DNA from: Algibacter sp045066735
GTDB lineage: Bacteria > Bacteroidota > Bacteroidia > Flavobacteriales > Flavobacteriaceae
NCBI RefSeq assembly: GCF_045066735.1
Contig: NZ_JBISHH010000007.1
Span: 1-64,000 of the forward strand
Direction of reading: 5' to 3'
DNA length: 64,000 nt
Below the pieces are notes generated by a model, which saw nothing but the letters and a program-made list of their open reading frames with translations, had not been told where the DNA came from and searched no databases. Shown here piece by piece: positions 9,266 to 17,612 of this stretch. The first letter of the stretch is position 1. Each line of letters starts with the position of its first letter. A program made the position numbers and the translations under genes.

Positions 9266-10333
9266 TTATAGCGTGTTCACGTTGTTTAAATCTTCAAAAG
9301 CTTTCTTTAAACGAGCTACAAAGGTTTTTTCACCTTCACGTAACCAAACTCTTGGATCGTAATATTTCTTGTTTGGCGAATCAGATCCATCAGGGTTTCC
9401 TATTTGCGCTTTTAAATATTCAGATTTTTCACCCATATAGTTACGAATACCTTCCATGAATGCATATTGTAAATCTGTATCAATGTTCATTTTAATTACA
9501 CCGTAGCTAATACCTTCTCTAATTTCTTCTACTGTAGATCCAGATCCACCGTGGAATACAAAATCGATATGATTTTCTTCAACACCATATTTTTTTGTGA
9601 TAAACTCTTGAGAATTTTTAAGGATTTTCGGAGTTAATTTAACGTTACCTGGCTTGTAAACACCGTGTACATTTCCAAAAGCTGCTGCAATTGTAAATTG
9701 TGGACTTACTTTACTTAATTCTTCGTAAGCGTAAGCTACTTCTTCTGGTTGTGTGTATAATTTAGAATCGTCTACATCAGAGTTGTCTACACCATCTTCT
9801 TCACCACCTGTAATACCTAATTCTATTTCTAAAGTCATGCCCATTTTAGACATTCTTTCTAAATACGTTTTACATATTTCAATGTTTTCTTCGATTGGTT
9901 CTTCAGAAAGGTCAATCATATGTGAACTGAATAATGATTTTCCAGTTTCTTTGAAGTGTACTTCACTAGCATCTAATAAACCGTCGATCCAAGGTAATAA
10001 TTTCTTAGCACAGTGATCGGTATGTAAAATTACTGGAACACCGTAAGCTTCAGCTAAAGTGTGTACATGTTTTGCACCTGCAACAGCTCCTGCTATAGCA
10101 GCTTTTTGACCATCGTTGCTTAAACCTTTTCCAGCGTTAAATTGCGCACCACCATTAGAAAATTGAATAATCACTGGAGCATTTAATTCTGCTGCAGTTT
10201 CTAAAACACCATTAATAGTGTCCGATCCAATAACATTTACTGCAGGTAAAGCATAACCGTTTGCTTTTGCATGGTTAAAAATTGCTTGTACTTCTAGGCC
10301 TGTAGCTACACCTGGTTTTATATTGTGTCCCAT
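9266..10333 (-). CDS. fbaA: Class II fructose-bisphosphate aldolase
   Basis: A 355-residue protein close in length to E. coli FbaA (359). It interconverts fructose 1,6-bisphosphate with glyceraldehyde 3-phosphate and dihydroxyacetone phosphate in glycolysis/gluconeogenesis. Visible motifs are VILHTDHCAKKLLPWIDG (residues 101-118; catalytic Asp106, zinc ligand His107), the glycine-rich FGNVHGVYKPG with a second zinc His, HGGSGS phosphate binding, and KMNIDTDLQYAF near the C-terminus. These place it in class IIA. It stands alone with its own terminator. A TACTTTTG match to the Bacteroidota -7 box lies 33 bp upstream of the start. Confidence 0.96.
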   Translation of the reverse strand: MGHNIKPGVATGLEVQAIFNHAKANGYALPAVNVIGSDTINGVLETAAELNAPVIIQFSNGGAQFNAGKGLSNDGQKAAIAGAVAGAKHVHTLAEAYGVPVILHTDHCAKKLLPWIDGLLDASEVHFKETGKSLFSSHMIDLSEEPIEENIEICKTYLERMSKMGMTLEIELGITGGEEDGVDNSDVDDSKLYTQPEEVAYAYEELSKVSPQFTIAAAFGNVHGVYKPGNVKLTPKILKNSQEFITKKYGVEENHIDFVFHGGSGSTVEEIREGISYGVIKMNIDTDLQYAFMEGIRNYMGEKSEYLKAQIGNPDGSDSPNKKYYDPRVWLREGEKTFVARLKKAFEDLNNVNTL

Positions 10334-10365
10334 TTTAATTTATTTATTATTAATTACTAAGTTAC

Positions 10366-10373
10366 CAAAAGTA
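10366..10373 (-). promoter_or_regulatory. Candidate fbaA promoter, -7 box TACTTTTG
   Basis: On the minus strand TACTTTTG matches TAnnTTTG, the Bacteroidota -7 consensus, 33 bp upstream of fbaA. No clear -33 TTTG was found at the usual distance. Confidence 0.45.
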
Positions 10374-10466
10374 ATCATTTTTTAAATAAAAAACTTGGGT
10401 TTTTAGAATTGAAAGTGCTAAAATAACACTAAAACGTTATAGTGAAATAGTAAACTAAAATTAGGT

Positions 10467-13016
10467 CTAAAAAGGATAGTTTATACCAATATTATATACG
10501 GCATTGGTGAAATTATATTCGTTAAACCAACGGTTTTGTGTTTCGTTAGCAGGGTTGTAGGTTTTGAAACCTACATCGAACCTAAAAACAAAAAAGCTAA
10601 AGTCGTAACGTAAACCTGCACCCGAACCTACTGCAATATTTTTTAAGGAACTAAAATTATCGAAGGTGGCTCCTTCGGTTTCAACATCGTCAAAAACATT
10701 CCAAATGTTACCTGCATCAACAAAAAAGGCACCATTTAAGTTTCCAAATAAATTAAAACGGTGTTCAAGGTTTACGGCCAATTTTAGGTTAGCTTCGTTA
10801 AATTCGTTTGTGGTTTGTGAACTTCCTGGGCCTAAACTATAAGCTGTCCAGGCTCTATTGTCGTTTGGTCCTCCTGCAAAGAAACTTTTAGAGAATGGTA
10901 TACTAGAGGAATTTCCATATGGAACCGCAATACCCAAAAAGCTTCGCATTGCAAGTACGTTTTTGTCTCCTAAATCCCAGTGTTTTGTATAATCGAACTC
11001 TGTTTTTACGTATTGAGAAAAGGCAACGCCTAAAAGTTCATATCTGTCTTGAGAGTCTTTCTTAAGGCCAATAAAATCAGATGCACTTGCCAATAAGTTA
11101 CCGGCTAGTTCAATTTTAAATTTAAAAATTGAAAAGTTTTCATCAAAAATATTAGTTCTACCATCTTTTGTGAAACTGAAACTTGACGATAGTATTAAGT
11201 TGTTTTCTGTTAAACGTGTTTTACGCTCGTCTATAGCTTGTATGGTTGATACTTGGTCGGTAGATAGTTCGGAAGGTGTAATGTCTCCCAAAGCATAAGC
11301 TATAAACTCATCGGCCTGATTATTTGGGTTATCGGAATTGGGAATATTTAATTCGTCATCTGGGCCAACATAACCAACATCCTGGGCAATATTATTTAGC
11401 GTGTTAAAAGATGTTGTATAAACTCTAAAATAATTTTTTATGTTTAGATTATTGATATATTGAATATTGAAAATGTCTAGCCTATTCGTTACATTATTAT
11501 TAGGGTGCCAGTTGTAATTAAAAGCGCCGCTAAAGGTTTCTTTGTCTAACCCAATATTAGTTTGGCTAGTGGATGATAGGCTAATGTTGGTACTTGGAGA
11601 CATGTATTTCGGAATAATACGCTCAGTATAAAATGGAGAAAACAACCTAGGAATGGTTAATTTTAAATCGATACCATATTCGTTAATATCAAAAAAAGGA
11701 TCGTCTATATTATTTTTATCTTTAGAAGAACCAATAGAAGCTATTCCAGATATTTGAAAGGTTTCCGCACCTCTAAATATATTCCTTATCTGCAAACTAG
11801 GACTTAATGAAAAACCAAAGTTTTGAATATTACTTTGAGAAATATCTGCACTAAAACCAAAATTAAACTTTTTCAATGGTGTAAGCCTAATGGTGTCGGT
11901 TAAGGTATTGTCTTCATGTTCGTAATACTCAATGTTGGGGTATTTAAAGGTTTTTAACTCATTAAGATGTCTATAAGTTCTGGTTCTATCCAGATCTTTA
12001 AAAATAGTACCAGCATTCGTGAACATGGCATCGGTAAGTGCTCGTGGTCTATATTTTATTTTATCATAAGCGTAAATATTATAACCGTTATATTTTATCG
12101 AATCTAGAAATGGTTTACCTCTGTTCTCAAAAGAATAATCGGTAATTATATTTACATCTCTAATGGTATATATTTTGAAAGGAACACGAGCTACAGAATC
12201 TTGATTTCTAATGGCTCGGTTTAAGATGTTAATGCCAACATTCATTTTTTTATTTGTACCAATGGTGTCAATGTCCATGGTAATATAATCTTGCGAGAAG
12301 TGGTAAACACCCGAATTCCTAATTATGGTAGCGAGGCGCTCACGTTCTTTTTCAAAATTAACTGTTTTATACTGTTCGCTGCTTTTTATTAACGCATCCT
12401 TTTTTATTTTTTGATAGATAGTATCAATAATAGGCGATTTTATATTCTCGGTAATCGTATCGATTAAAAAAGGTTTACCTGTTTCAACTTTATACTCAAC
12501 CTTAGCACGTTTATCGTCGGTTTTAGTAATCTTGTAATCGGTTTTCACATCGAGCCAACCATTATTGATATAGTAGCTGTTAAGTCGTGTAGTAGATTTT
12601 TGTGTTTTTAATTCGTTAACTAACACGGGTGCTTCACCTGTTTTCTTTAGCCACGCATTAAAATCTCTTTTAGACTCAAGATATTTATCCAATTGTTTTT
12701 TTGAAAGAAAATTTTCGAGATGCTTTTTTTTATTGGGTCTCTTATTGAGGTTAGCGTTTATAATAGAATCGATATTAGGTCGTGCTAAATTATAAATATG
12801 CAATCGCAAAGGTGTCCCTAAAAACGGAATTTTAGTATTCGGTTTTTGGTAAAGCAAATTGTTTAAGGTTTCGTTGCTTTCCTTTTTACCATTAATAAGA
12901 ATGGTGTTTTCAGAAAGTACATGCTCATCATTAGAGACACGCTTTAAGCTATTGCATGCAGTAATACATACAAAGCCGCCTAGTAAAATTAATATGGTTT
13001 TGAATTGAAGTTTCAA
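10467..13016 (-). CDS. tamL: BamA/TamA-family outer-membrane protein, lipoprotein form (TamL)
   Basis: An 849-residue protein whose N-terminus (KTILILLGGFVCITACNS) is a lipoprotein signal peptide with lipobox ITAC. POTRA-like repeats follow to about residue 400, then a C-terminal Omp85 barrel (about 430-849) with FFAGGPNDNRAW, LAVNLEHRFNLFG and AVGSGAGLRYDF. The lipidated TamA relative found in Bacteroidota is called TamL; its envelope role is less well defined than that of BamA. The start codon appears to be TTG at 13014-13016: no ATG lies nearby in frame and the signal peptide begins exactly there. It is divergent from the rRNA methyltransferase gene. Confidence 0.85.
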   Translation of the reverse strand: MKLQFKTILILLGGFVCITACNSLKRVSNDEHVLSENTILINGKKESNETLNNLLYQKPNTKIPFLGTPLRLHIYNLARPNIDSIINANLNKRPNKKKHLENFLSKKQLDKYLESKRDFNAWLKKTGEAPVLVNELKTQKSTTRLNSYYINNGWLDVKTDYKITKTDDKRAKVEYKVETGKPFLIDTITENIKSPIIDTIYQKIKKDALIKSSEQYKTVNFEKERERLATIIRNSGVYHFSQDYITMDIDTIGTNKKMNVGINILNRAIRNQDSVARVPFKIYTIRDVNIITDYSFENRGKPFLDSIKYNGYNIYAYDKIKYRPRALTDAMFTNAGTIFKDLDRTRTYRHLNELKTFKYPNIEYYEHEDNTLTDTIRLTPLKKFNFGFSADISQSNIQNFGFSLSPSLQIRNIFRGAETFQISGIASIGSSKDKNNIDDPFFDINEYGIDLKLTIPRLFSPFYTERIIPKYMSPSTNISLSSTSQTNIGLDKETFSGAFNYNWHPNNNVTNRLDIFNIQYINNLNIKNYFRVYTTSFNTLNNIAQDVGYVGPDDELNIPNSDNPNNQADEFIAYALGDITPSELSTDQVSTIQAIDERKTRLTENNLILSSSFSFTKDGRTNIFDENFSIFKFKIELAGNLLASASDFIGLKKDSQDRYELLGVAFSQYVKTEFDYTKHWDLGDKNVLAMRSFLGIAVPYGNSSSIPFSKSFFAGGPNDNRAWTAYSLGPGSSQTTNEFNEANLKLAVNLEHRFNLFGNLNGAFFVDAGNIWNVFDDVETEGATFDNFSSLKNIAVGSGAGLRYDFSFFVFRFDVGFKTYNPANETQNRWFNEYNFTNAVYNIGINYPF

Positions 13017-13098
13017 ATGTACTAGTCCTTAGTTTTGGTTAAATTTGTTTTTAATTTGTTTCAATTTAATAAAATGCTGAAAATATGCGTTACGCGTT

Positions 13099-13106
13099 CA
13101 AAAATA
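13099..13106 (-). promoter_or_regulatory. Candidate tamL promoter, -7 box TATTTTTG
   Basis: A TAnnTTTG match on the minus strand 82 bp before the TTG start of tamL. There is no convincing -33 element. Confidence 0.35.
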
Positions 13107-13187
13107 CTGTTTTTTCAACTGAAAAATTAATGTCTAGGCTATTGTTACTAATATTTTCTTTTTCTTTATCAAAAAATTATAATAGGC

Positions 13188-13907
13188 ATGCTTAGTAAAA
13201 GCCAGATAAAATTAATAACGAGTTTAAAGCAAAAAAAATATAGACAAGACCTTGGTTTTTTTGTTGTTGAAGGTGTTAAAACAATAAAAGAATTATTAGA
13301 GTCTAATTTAAAGCTTTACGCATTATATACGACAGAATCGTTCAATATTGATGCCAAAGATGAAGTTTTAATTTCTGAAACCGATTTAAAGCGTATTAGT
13401 TTCCTAAAAACGCCTAATACAGCTTTAGCAGTCTTTAAAATCCCTGAACAAACCCCTGTTGAAACCAAAGGACTTATTGTAGCTTTAGATGATGTTCGCG
13501 ACCCGGGAAACTTAGGAACAATAATTAGACTTTGCGACTGGTTTGGTATAAAACAATTGGTTTGTAGTAAAGCTACCGTAGATTGTTTTAACCCAAAAGT
13601 GATACAAGCTACTATGGGCTCAATTACAAGAGTAAATATTAGTTATGTGGATTTAGAAACTTTTTTAAAAGACACTGATGTCCCTGTTTTTGGTGCTTTT
13701 ATGGATGGCGAAAATGTTTATAAAAAGCAATTACCACAACATGGCGTTTTAGTAATGGGTAATGAGGCTAATGGTGTATCGAAAGCCGTAGAGGCTTTAA
13801 TTACTGAAAAAATTAGTATCCCAAGATTTGGCGATTTACAAGCTACAGAGAGTTTGAATGTGGCTACAGCAACCGCAATTTTAATAAGTGAATTTAGACG
13901 TGGTTAG
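13188..13907 (+). CDS. SpoU/TrmH-family RNA 2'-O-methyltransferase
   Basis: A 239-residue protein. The N-terminal substrate-binding domain (residues about 1-95; LSKSQIKLITSLKQKKYR, FFVVEGVKTIKELL) precedes a SPOUT methyltransferase domain with the three motifs VALDDVRDPGNLGTIIRLCD, VLVMGNEANGVS and IPRFGDLQATESLNVATATA. This is the arrangement of TrmH/RlmB-type enzymes that methylate ribose 2'-OH in tRNA or rRNA with S-adenosylmethionine at a trefoil knot. The exact target base is not evident. A second family member, RlmB, is encoded at 33.6 kb, so this one probably modifies another site. It converges with the small membrane protein gene, 14 bp apart. Confidence 0.88.
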   Translation: MLSKSQIKLITSLKQKKYRQDLGFFVVEGVKTIKELLESNLKLYALYTTESFNIDAKDEVLISETDLKRISFLKTPNTALAVFKIPEQTPVETKGLIVALDDVRDPGNLGTIIRLCDWFGIKQLVCSKATVDCFNPKVIQATMGSITRVNISYVDLETFLKDTDVPVFGAFMDGENVYKKQLPQHGVLVMGNEANGVSKAVEALITEKISIPRFGDLQATESLNVATATAILISEFRRG

Positions 13908-13921
13908 TTTTTAGCAAATCG

Positions 13922-14470
13922 TTAAAACATTTTGTTTGCTTTTTTTTTAACTCGTAACTTTCTAAATTCAGTCAGAATTTTTTCTTTTTCTATTTTGGTT
14001 AAACCAAAATCTGGTAATTTTTCAGGTATTGGAATTTCGTGGTCAATCAATAAAACGTTTTGCACAATATATTCGCCAATGTTTACATTCATTACACACC
14101 GGGATTGATTGTCTATAATGTAGGCTGTGTCATTAATTGCTCTTAATATTAATTCAGTTTTTTGTGCAAACTCTTTTTTTCTTAAAAGACCTTCGTAAGC
14201 GATTGCTTTTACTATTCCGTTTGGATATTTCGTCAGTTTAAGAAGTTCGGATTCCGTTGCGTTTTTCCTTACCCACCTACTTGTAGTACCATTTAATTCG
14301 GAAACTTTTATAGAATCTTTTATTTTATTTCTTATGCCATCTAAACTATAATTATTATTCGTTTCAGATGTTGTAAATATAGCGGCAGTAATTCCAAATC
14401 CGAATATTGTCAGAATTAGGAATATAATCAAAAACCGATTTCGTTTGCTGTTATCTTTGGGTTTTGTCAT
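13922..14470 (-). CDS. Hypothetical protein with one N-terminal membrane anchor
   Basis: A 182-residue protein that I do not recognise. Basic residues (KPKDNSKRNR) precede a single transmembrane helix (about 12-32), so the rest is probably periplasmic or extracytoplasmic. The middle (residues about 68-130; SELLKLTKYPNGIVKAIAYEGLL) looks like a helical HEAT-like segment. One Cys is present and the C-terminus is Lys/Arg-rich. It lies 37 bp upstream of the next coding region's end (porT, same strand) and may be read through from ubiE-porT. No enzymatic motif is visible. Confidence 0.6.
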   Translation of the reverse strand: MTKPKDNSKRNRFLIIFLILTIFGFGITAAIFTTSETNNNYSLDGIRNKIKDSIKVSELNGTTSRWVRKNATESELLKLTKYPNGIVKAIAYEGLLRKKEFAQKTELILRAINDTAYIIDNQSRCVMNVNIGEYIVQNVLLIDHEIPIPEKLPDFGLTKIEKEKILTEFRKLRVKKKANKMF

Positions 14471-14507
14471 ATTGTTGCCAGCAATAGAATATACTCAATC
14501 CGTCGTC

Positions 14508-15236
14508 CTATTGAAAAGTGAAATTAATAAAAACACCACGGCTTTTCATGCTGTTTATATTGCTAGTCCATGGACTTTCTGGATCCTCATCTCTTACCAA
14601 CTCATCATTTAAACCAAATACACCACGTATAGATGGCGTAAATTTAAAGTTATAAAGGTAAAAATCGATACCGAAACCCAACTCGTAAAATACCGAGTTT
14701 TTAGTTGTACGGAACTGTCCGTTTTTATTATCGTTGGGGTTATCTTGGTTGCTTGAGAGGTTTAAAGCTGTCGAGAATCCGCCAACAACAAATGGTTTAA
14801 AATTGTTAATACGTTTGGTAGAAACCTTTAAAAGTAATGGGATGTGAATATAGGTCGATTTTACTTCGCGAATTAAATCGATAGCCCGAGGTTCTTCATC
14901 CAAAAAATAAGTTGAACTGTAATTTAATTCTCTAGTAGTAATTAATAAACCTGGTTCAATACGTAAATCTATAAACTTGTTAATTCTTAAGTTTCCTATT
15001 AAACCAACATTAAAACCGGTAGTGCTTTTTACATAAACATCTTGTAAATCTTGGTTGTAATCAAAGTTGAAATCGTAGTTATTAAAACCTAAAAAATAAC
15101 CCCAACGTAATAGTTTGTATTCCGTAGAGCCGCGTCCTTGGTTGGCATCGTAGGTTATCTTTTCTTTTTTGAAAAGCTGTGCACTCGATGTTTGGATTAC
15201 AAATAAAAATGCTAATAATGCAAAAACCTGCTTCAT
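14508..15236 (-). CDS. porT: PorT-family type IX secretion outer-membrane protein
   Basis: A 242-residue protein with a signal peptide (MKQVFALLAFLFVIQTSSAQ) and an eight-strand-type beta-barrel pattern (WGYFLGFNNYDFNF, FNVGLIGNLRINKFIDLRIEPGLLI, FYELGFGIDFYLYNFKFTPSIRGVFGL). It matches PorT/SprT, an outer-membrane protein needed for T9SS-dependent secretion. I chose the ATG at 15236 because the signal peptide starts there. The longer frame to 15272 would overlap ubiE. The start lies 4 bp after the ubiE stop, so ubiE-porT is an operon, a pairing I recall from other flavobacteria. Confidence 0.88.
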   Translation of the reverse strand: MKQVFALLAFLFVIQTSSAQLFKKEKITYDANQGRGSTEYKLLRWGYFLGFNNYDFNFDYNQDLQDVYVKSTTGFNVGLIGNLRINKFIDLRIEPGLLITTRELNYSSTYFLDEEPRAIDLIREVKSTYIHIPLLLKVSTKRINNFKPFVVGGFSTALNLSSNQDNPNDNKNGQFRTTKNSVFYELGFGIDFYLYNFKFTPSIRGVFGLNDELVRDEDPESPWTSNINSMKSRGVFINFTFQ

Positions 15237-15240
15237 ATTA

Positions 15241-15966
15241 TTACTTACTCGATTTATAAATTGTGGCCACACCTAAAGTTTGTGGCAAATCTTCAACATC
15301 TATAAACCCAATTTTACGCAAAATATTGTTCAAAGCTTCTCCATAAGGAAAAACAGATGCCGATTCGCATAAATATTTATACGCACTTCTATCTTTAGAA
15401 AACATTTTTCCGATAAGCGGTAAAATGTTTTTAGTGTAAAAATTATAACCTTGTTTATAAGGTGTTTTGTCTGGCATAGAGGTTTCTAAAATAACAAAGG
15501 TACCTTTAGGTTTTAAAACTCTATAGATTTCTTTTAAACCATTTTCAAGCGATTCAAAATTACGAACTCCAAATGCTACAGTTATGGCATCAAAACTATT
15601 ATCTTCAAAAGGCATATTTTCACTATCGCCCAAAATCATTTCAATTTTAGAATCTAAAGCCTTTTTAGTCACTTTGGTTTTTCCAATTTCAAGCATGCCG
15701 CTACTAATATCAAAACCAACAATTCTGCTAGCATTGGTTTCTGCTAAATTAATAGCTAAATCTCCCGTACCTGTAGCAACATCTAAAATACTGTCTGGGT
15801 TACTGTCTTTAACTATTTTAACAACTTTTTTACGCCATTTAATATCAATTCCAAAAGAAATTACACGGTTTAAGCCGTCGTAATCTCCAGAAATGGTATC
15901 AAACATTTGGGTAACTTGTTCTTTTTTACCTAAATCGCTGTCTTTGTATGGTTTAATTTTCGACAA
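15241..15966 (-). CDS. ubiE: Demethylmenaquinone methyltransferase (UbiE/MenG)
   Basis: A 241-residue class I SAM methyltransferase. It has KEQVTQMFDTISGDYDGLNR at the N-terminus, SAM motif I ILDVATGTGDLAINL (residues about 60-74), ILGDSENMPFEDNSFDAITVAFGVRN, and the UbiE C-terminal signature with MFSKDRSAYKYLCESASVFP. It methylates demethylmenaquinone to menaquinone; Bacteroidota use menaquinone, so a ubiquinone role is unlikely. The start codon is TTG (15964-15966): homologues begin MS-x-KPYKDS, which is what this start yields, and no ATG is available. A TAGGTTTG -7 box only 17 bp upstream implies a very short leader. Confidence 0.94.
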   Translation of the reverse strand: MSKIKPYKDSDLGKKEQVTQMFDTISGDYDGLNRVISFGIDIKWRKKVVKIVKDSNPDSILDVATGTGDLAINLAETNASRIVGFDISSGMLEIGKTKVTKKALDSKIEMILGDSENMPFEDNSFDAITVAFGVRNFESLENGLKEIYRVLKPKGTFVILETSMPDKTPYKQGYNFYTKNILPLIGKMFSKDRSAYKYLCESASVFPYGEALNNILRKIGFIDVEDLPQTLGVATIYKSSK

Positions 15967-15982
15967 ATCTTTATTTTTTTGG

Positions 15983-15990
15983 CAAACCTA
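15983..15990 (-). promoter_or_regulatory. Candidate ubiE-porT promoter, -7 box TAGGTTTG
   Basis: A TAnnTTTG match on the minus strand ends 17 bp before the TTG start. If real, the transcript would begin about 10 nt before the start codon. Confidence 0.45.
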
Positions 15991-16175
15991 CATAATTTAT
16001 TTCTACTTTATAATGTGTACTCAAAAGTGAAAAGAAGGTTATACTGTTTTACAGTGTCAAATTTATTAAATTTATAGGTATAATTAAGCTACATTTAGGT
16101 TTATAATGCAGATTTTAAATAGGTTTGTATTCTGTTATAAAGTTTCATTTTAAATAACTAATATTAATTTTGCAC

Positions 16176-16183
16176 TATCTTTG
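16176..16183 (+). promoter_or_regulatory. Candidate trkA-trkH promoter, -7 box TATCTTTG
   Basis: TATCTTTG matches TAnnTTTG and lies 26 bp before the trkA start. No clear -33 element was found. Confidence 0.5.
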
Positions 16184-16209
16184 CACCACTTTATCATGAA
16201 GAATTACAA

Positions 16210-17559
16210 ATGAAAATAATTATAGCAGGAGCTGGCGAAGTTGGATTTCATCTAGCAAAACTCCTATCATACGAGTCTCAAGAAATTACTTTAATCGATA
16301 CCCAAAAGGATAGTTTGGCCTACGCAGACACACATTTGGATATTAGAGTTATTAAAGGAGACGCTACTTCTATTGCTATTCTAAAAGAAGCTAGAGTAGA
16401 GGCGAGCGATTTATTAATAGCGGTAACAGCAAGCGAGACTACTAATATTACTATTTGTGTTTTGGCTAAGCAGTTAGGTTCTAAACGTACTATTGCAAGA
16501 ATTACAAATACGGAGTTTATACACCATAAGGACGAAGTTGGGTTTACCAAATTTGGTATCGATGAATTAATTTCTCCTGAAGCATTAGCGGCTTCAGAAA
16601 TTGAATTATCTCTTAAACAATCGTCTTTTAATGATACTTACGAGTTTGAAAGTGGAGCATTAACCATGATTGGTTTAACCTTAAGAAGCTCTGCATCTTT
16701 TGTTGGTAAAACAGTAAAAGAAGCAGCTAGAATATTTCCAGAACTTCACTTTGTGCCTATTGCCATTCAGCGTTTTGGTACACAATTCACTATTATTCCA
16801 CGCGGAGATACCAAATTTAAACGTGGCGATCATGTGGTTTTTATAACCTCTAAAGGAGGAAACGAAGAATTATGTAGACTTACGGGGAAACCGAATAGGG
16901 TTATTAAAAATGTAATGATTTTAGGCGGAAGTCAAATCGGTTTTAAAACGGCGAGATCACTTTCCGAAAAAGGCTTTAATGTGAAGCTTTTAGAAGAAAA
17001 TAAGGAACGTGCATTTGATATTGCCGACGAGTTACCAAATGTTTTAGTATTGCATAGTGATGGTCGAAAAGTAGATTTGTTAGAAGAGGAAAATATTAGT
17101 GATATGGATGCTTTTATTGCTGTTGGGAAAAACTCTGAAACTAATATCATGACTTGTTTAGTAGCTAAATCTAAAGGTGTTAAAAAAACGGTTGCGTTAG
17201 TAGAGAATATGGATTATTTTGAGCTATCGCACTCCATTGGTATAGAAACCTTAATTAACAAAAAATTACTAGCGGCTAATAATATTTTTAGATACATTAG
17301 AAAAGGCGAAGTGGTTGCCATGACGAAGCTTAGTAACATGAACGCAGAGCTTCTTGAGTTTGAAGTAAAGCCTACATCGGCCATTTGTAATAAAGTCATT
17401 AAAAACGTAGATTTTCCTCGTTCTGCCATTATTGGAGGTGTTATACGCGACGGTTTGGGAGTAATAGCTTTAGGCGATTTTAAAATTCAAGCAGGCGATC
17501 GTGTAGTAGTTTGCAGTTTACTTCAATCAATAAAAGGCGTAGAAAAATTATTTCGTTAA
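16210..17559 (+). CDS. trkA: Trk potassium uptake regulatory subunit TrkA
   Basis: A 449-residue peripheral membrane protein made of two RCK units. Each has a Rossmann NAD-binding half (KIIIAGAGEVGFHLAKLLS at residue 2; NVMILGGSQIGFKTARSLS near residue 235) and a TrkA-C half (GKTVKEAARIFPEL...; AICNKVIKNVDFP...). Acidic residues at the end of the second strand (TLIDTQKDS, KLLEENKE) fit nucleotide binding. It gates the TrkH channel in response to nucleotides. The trkH gene begins 53 bp downstream on the same strand, so the pair forms a complete K+ uptake system. Confidence 0.95.
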   Translation: MKIIIAGAGEVGFHLAKLLSYESQEITLIDTQKDSLAYADTHLDIRVIKGDATSIAILKEARVEASDLLIAVTASETTNITICVLAKQLGSKRTIARITNTEFIHHKDEVGFTKFGIDELISPEALAASEIELSLKQSSFNDTYEFESGALTMIGLTLRSSASFVGKTVKEAARIFPELHFVPIAIQRFGTQFTIIPRGDTKFKRGDHVVFITSKGGNEELCRLTGKPNRVIKNVMILGGSQIGFKTARSLSEKGFNVKLLEENKERAFDIADELPNVLVLHSDGRKVDLLEEENISDMDAFIAVGKNSETNIMTCLVAKSKGVKKTVALVENMDYFELSHSIGIETLINKKLLAANNIFRYIRKGEVVAMTKLSNMNAELLEFEVKPTSAICNKVIKNVDFPRSAIIGGVIRDGLGVIALGDFKIQAGDRVVVCSLLQSIKGVEKLFR

Positions 17560-17612
17560 AAAGTGTAATAGCTGCTAAGGTTTAGTATTACATAATCAAC
17601 ATAAATTTCCAA

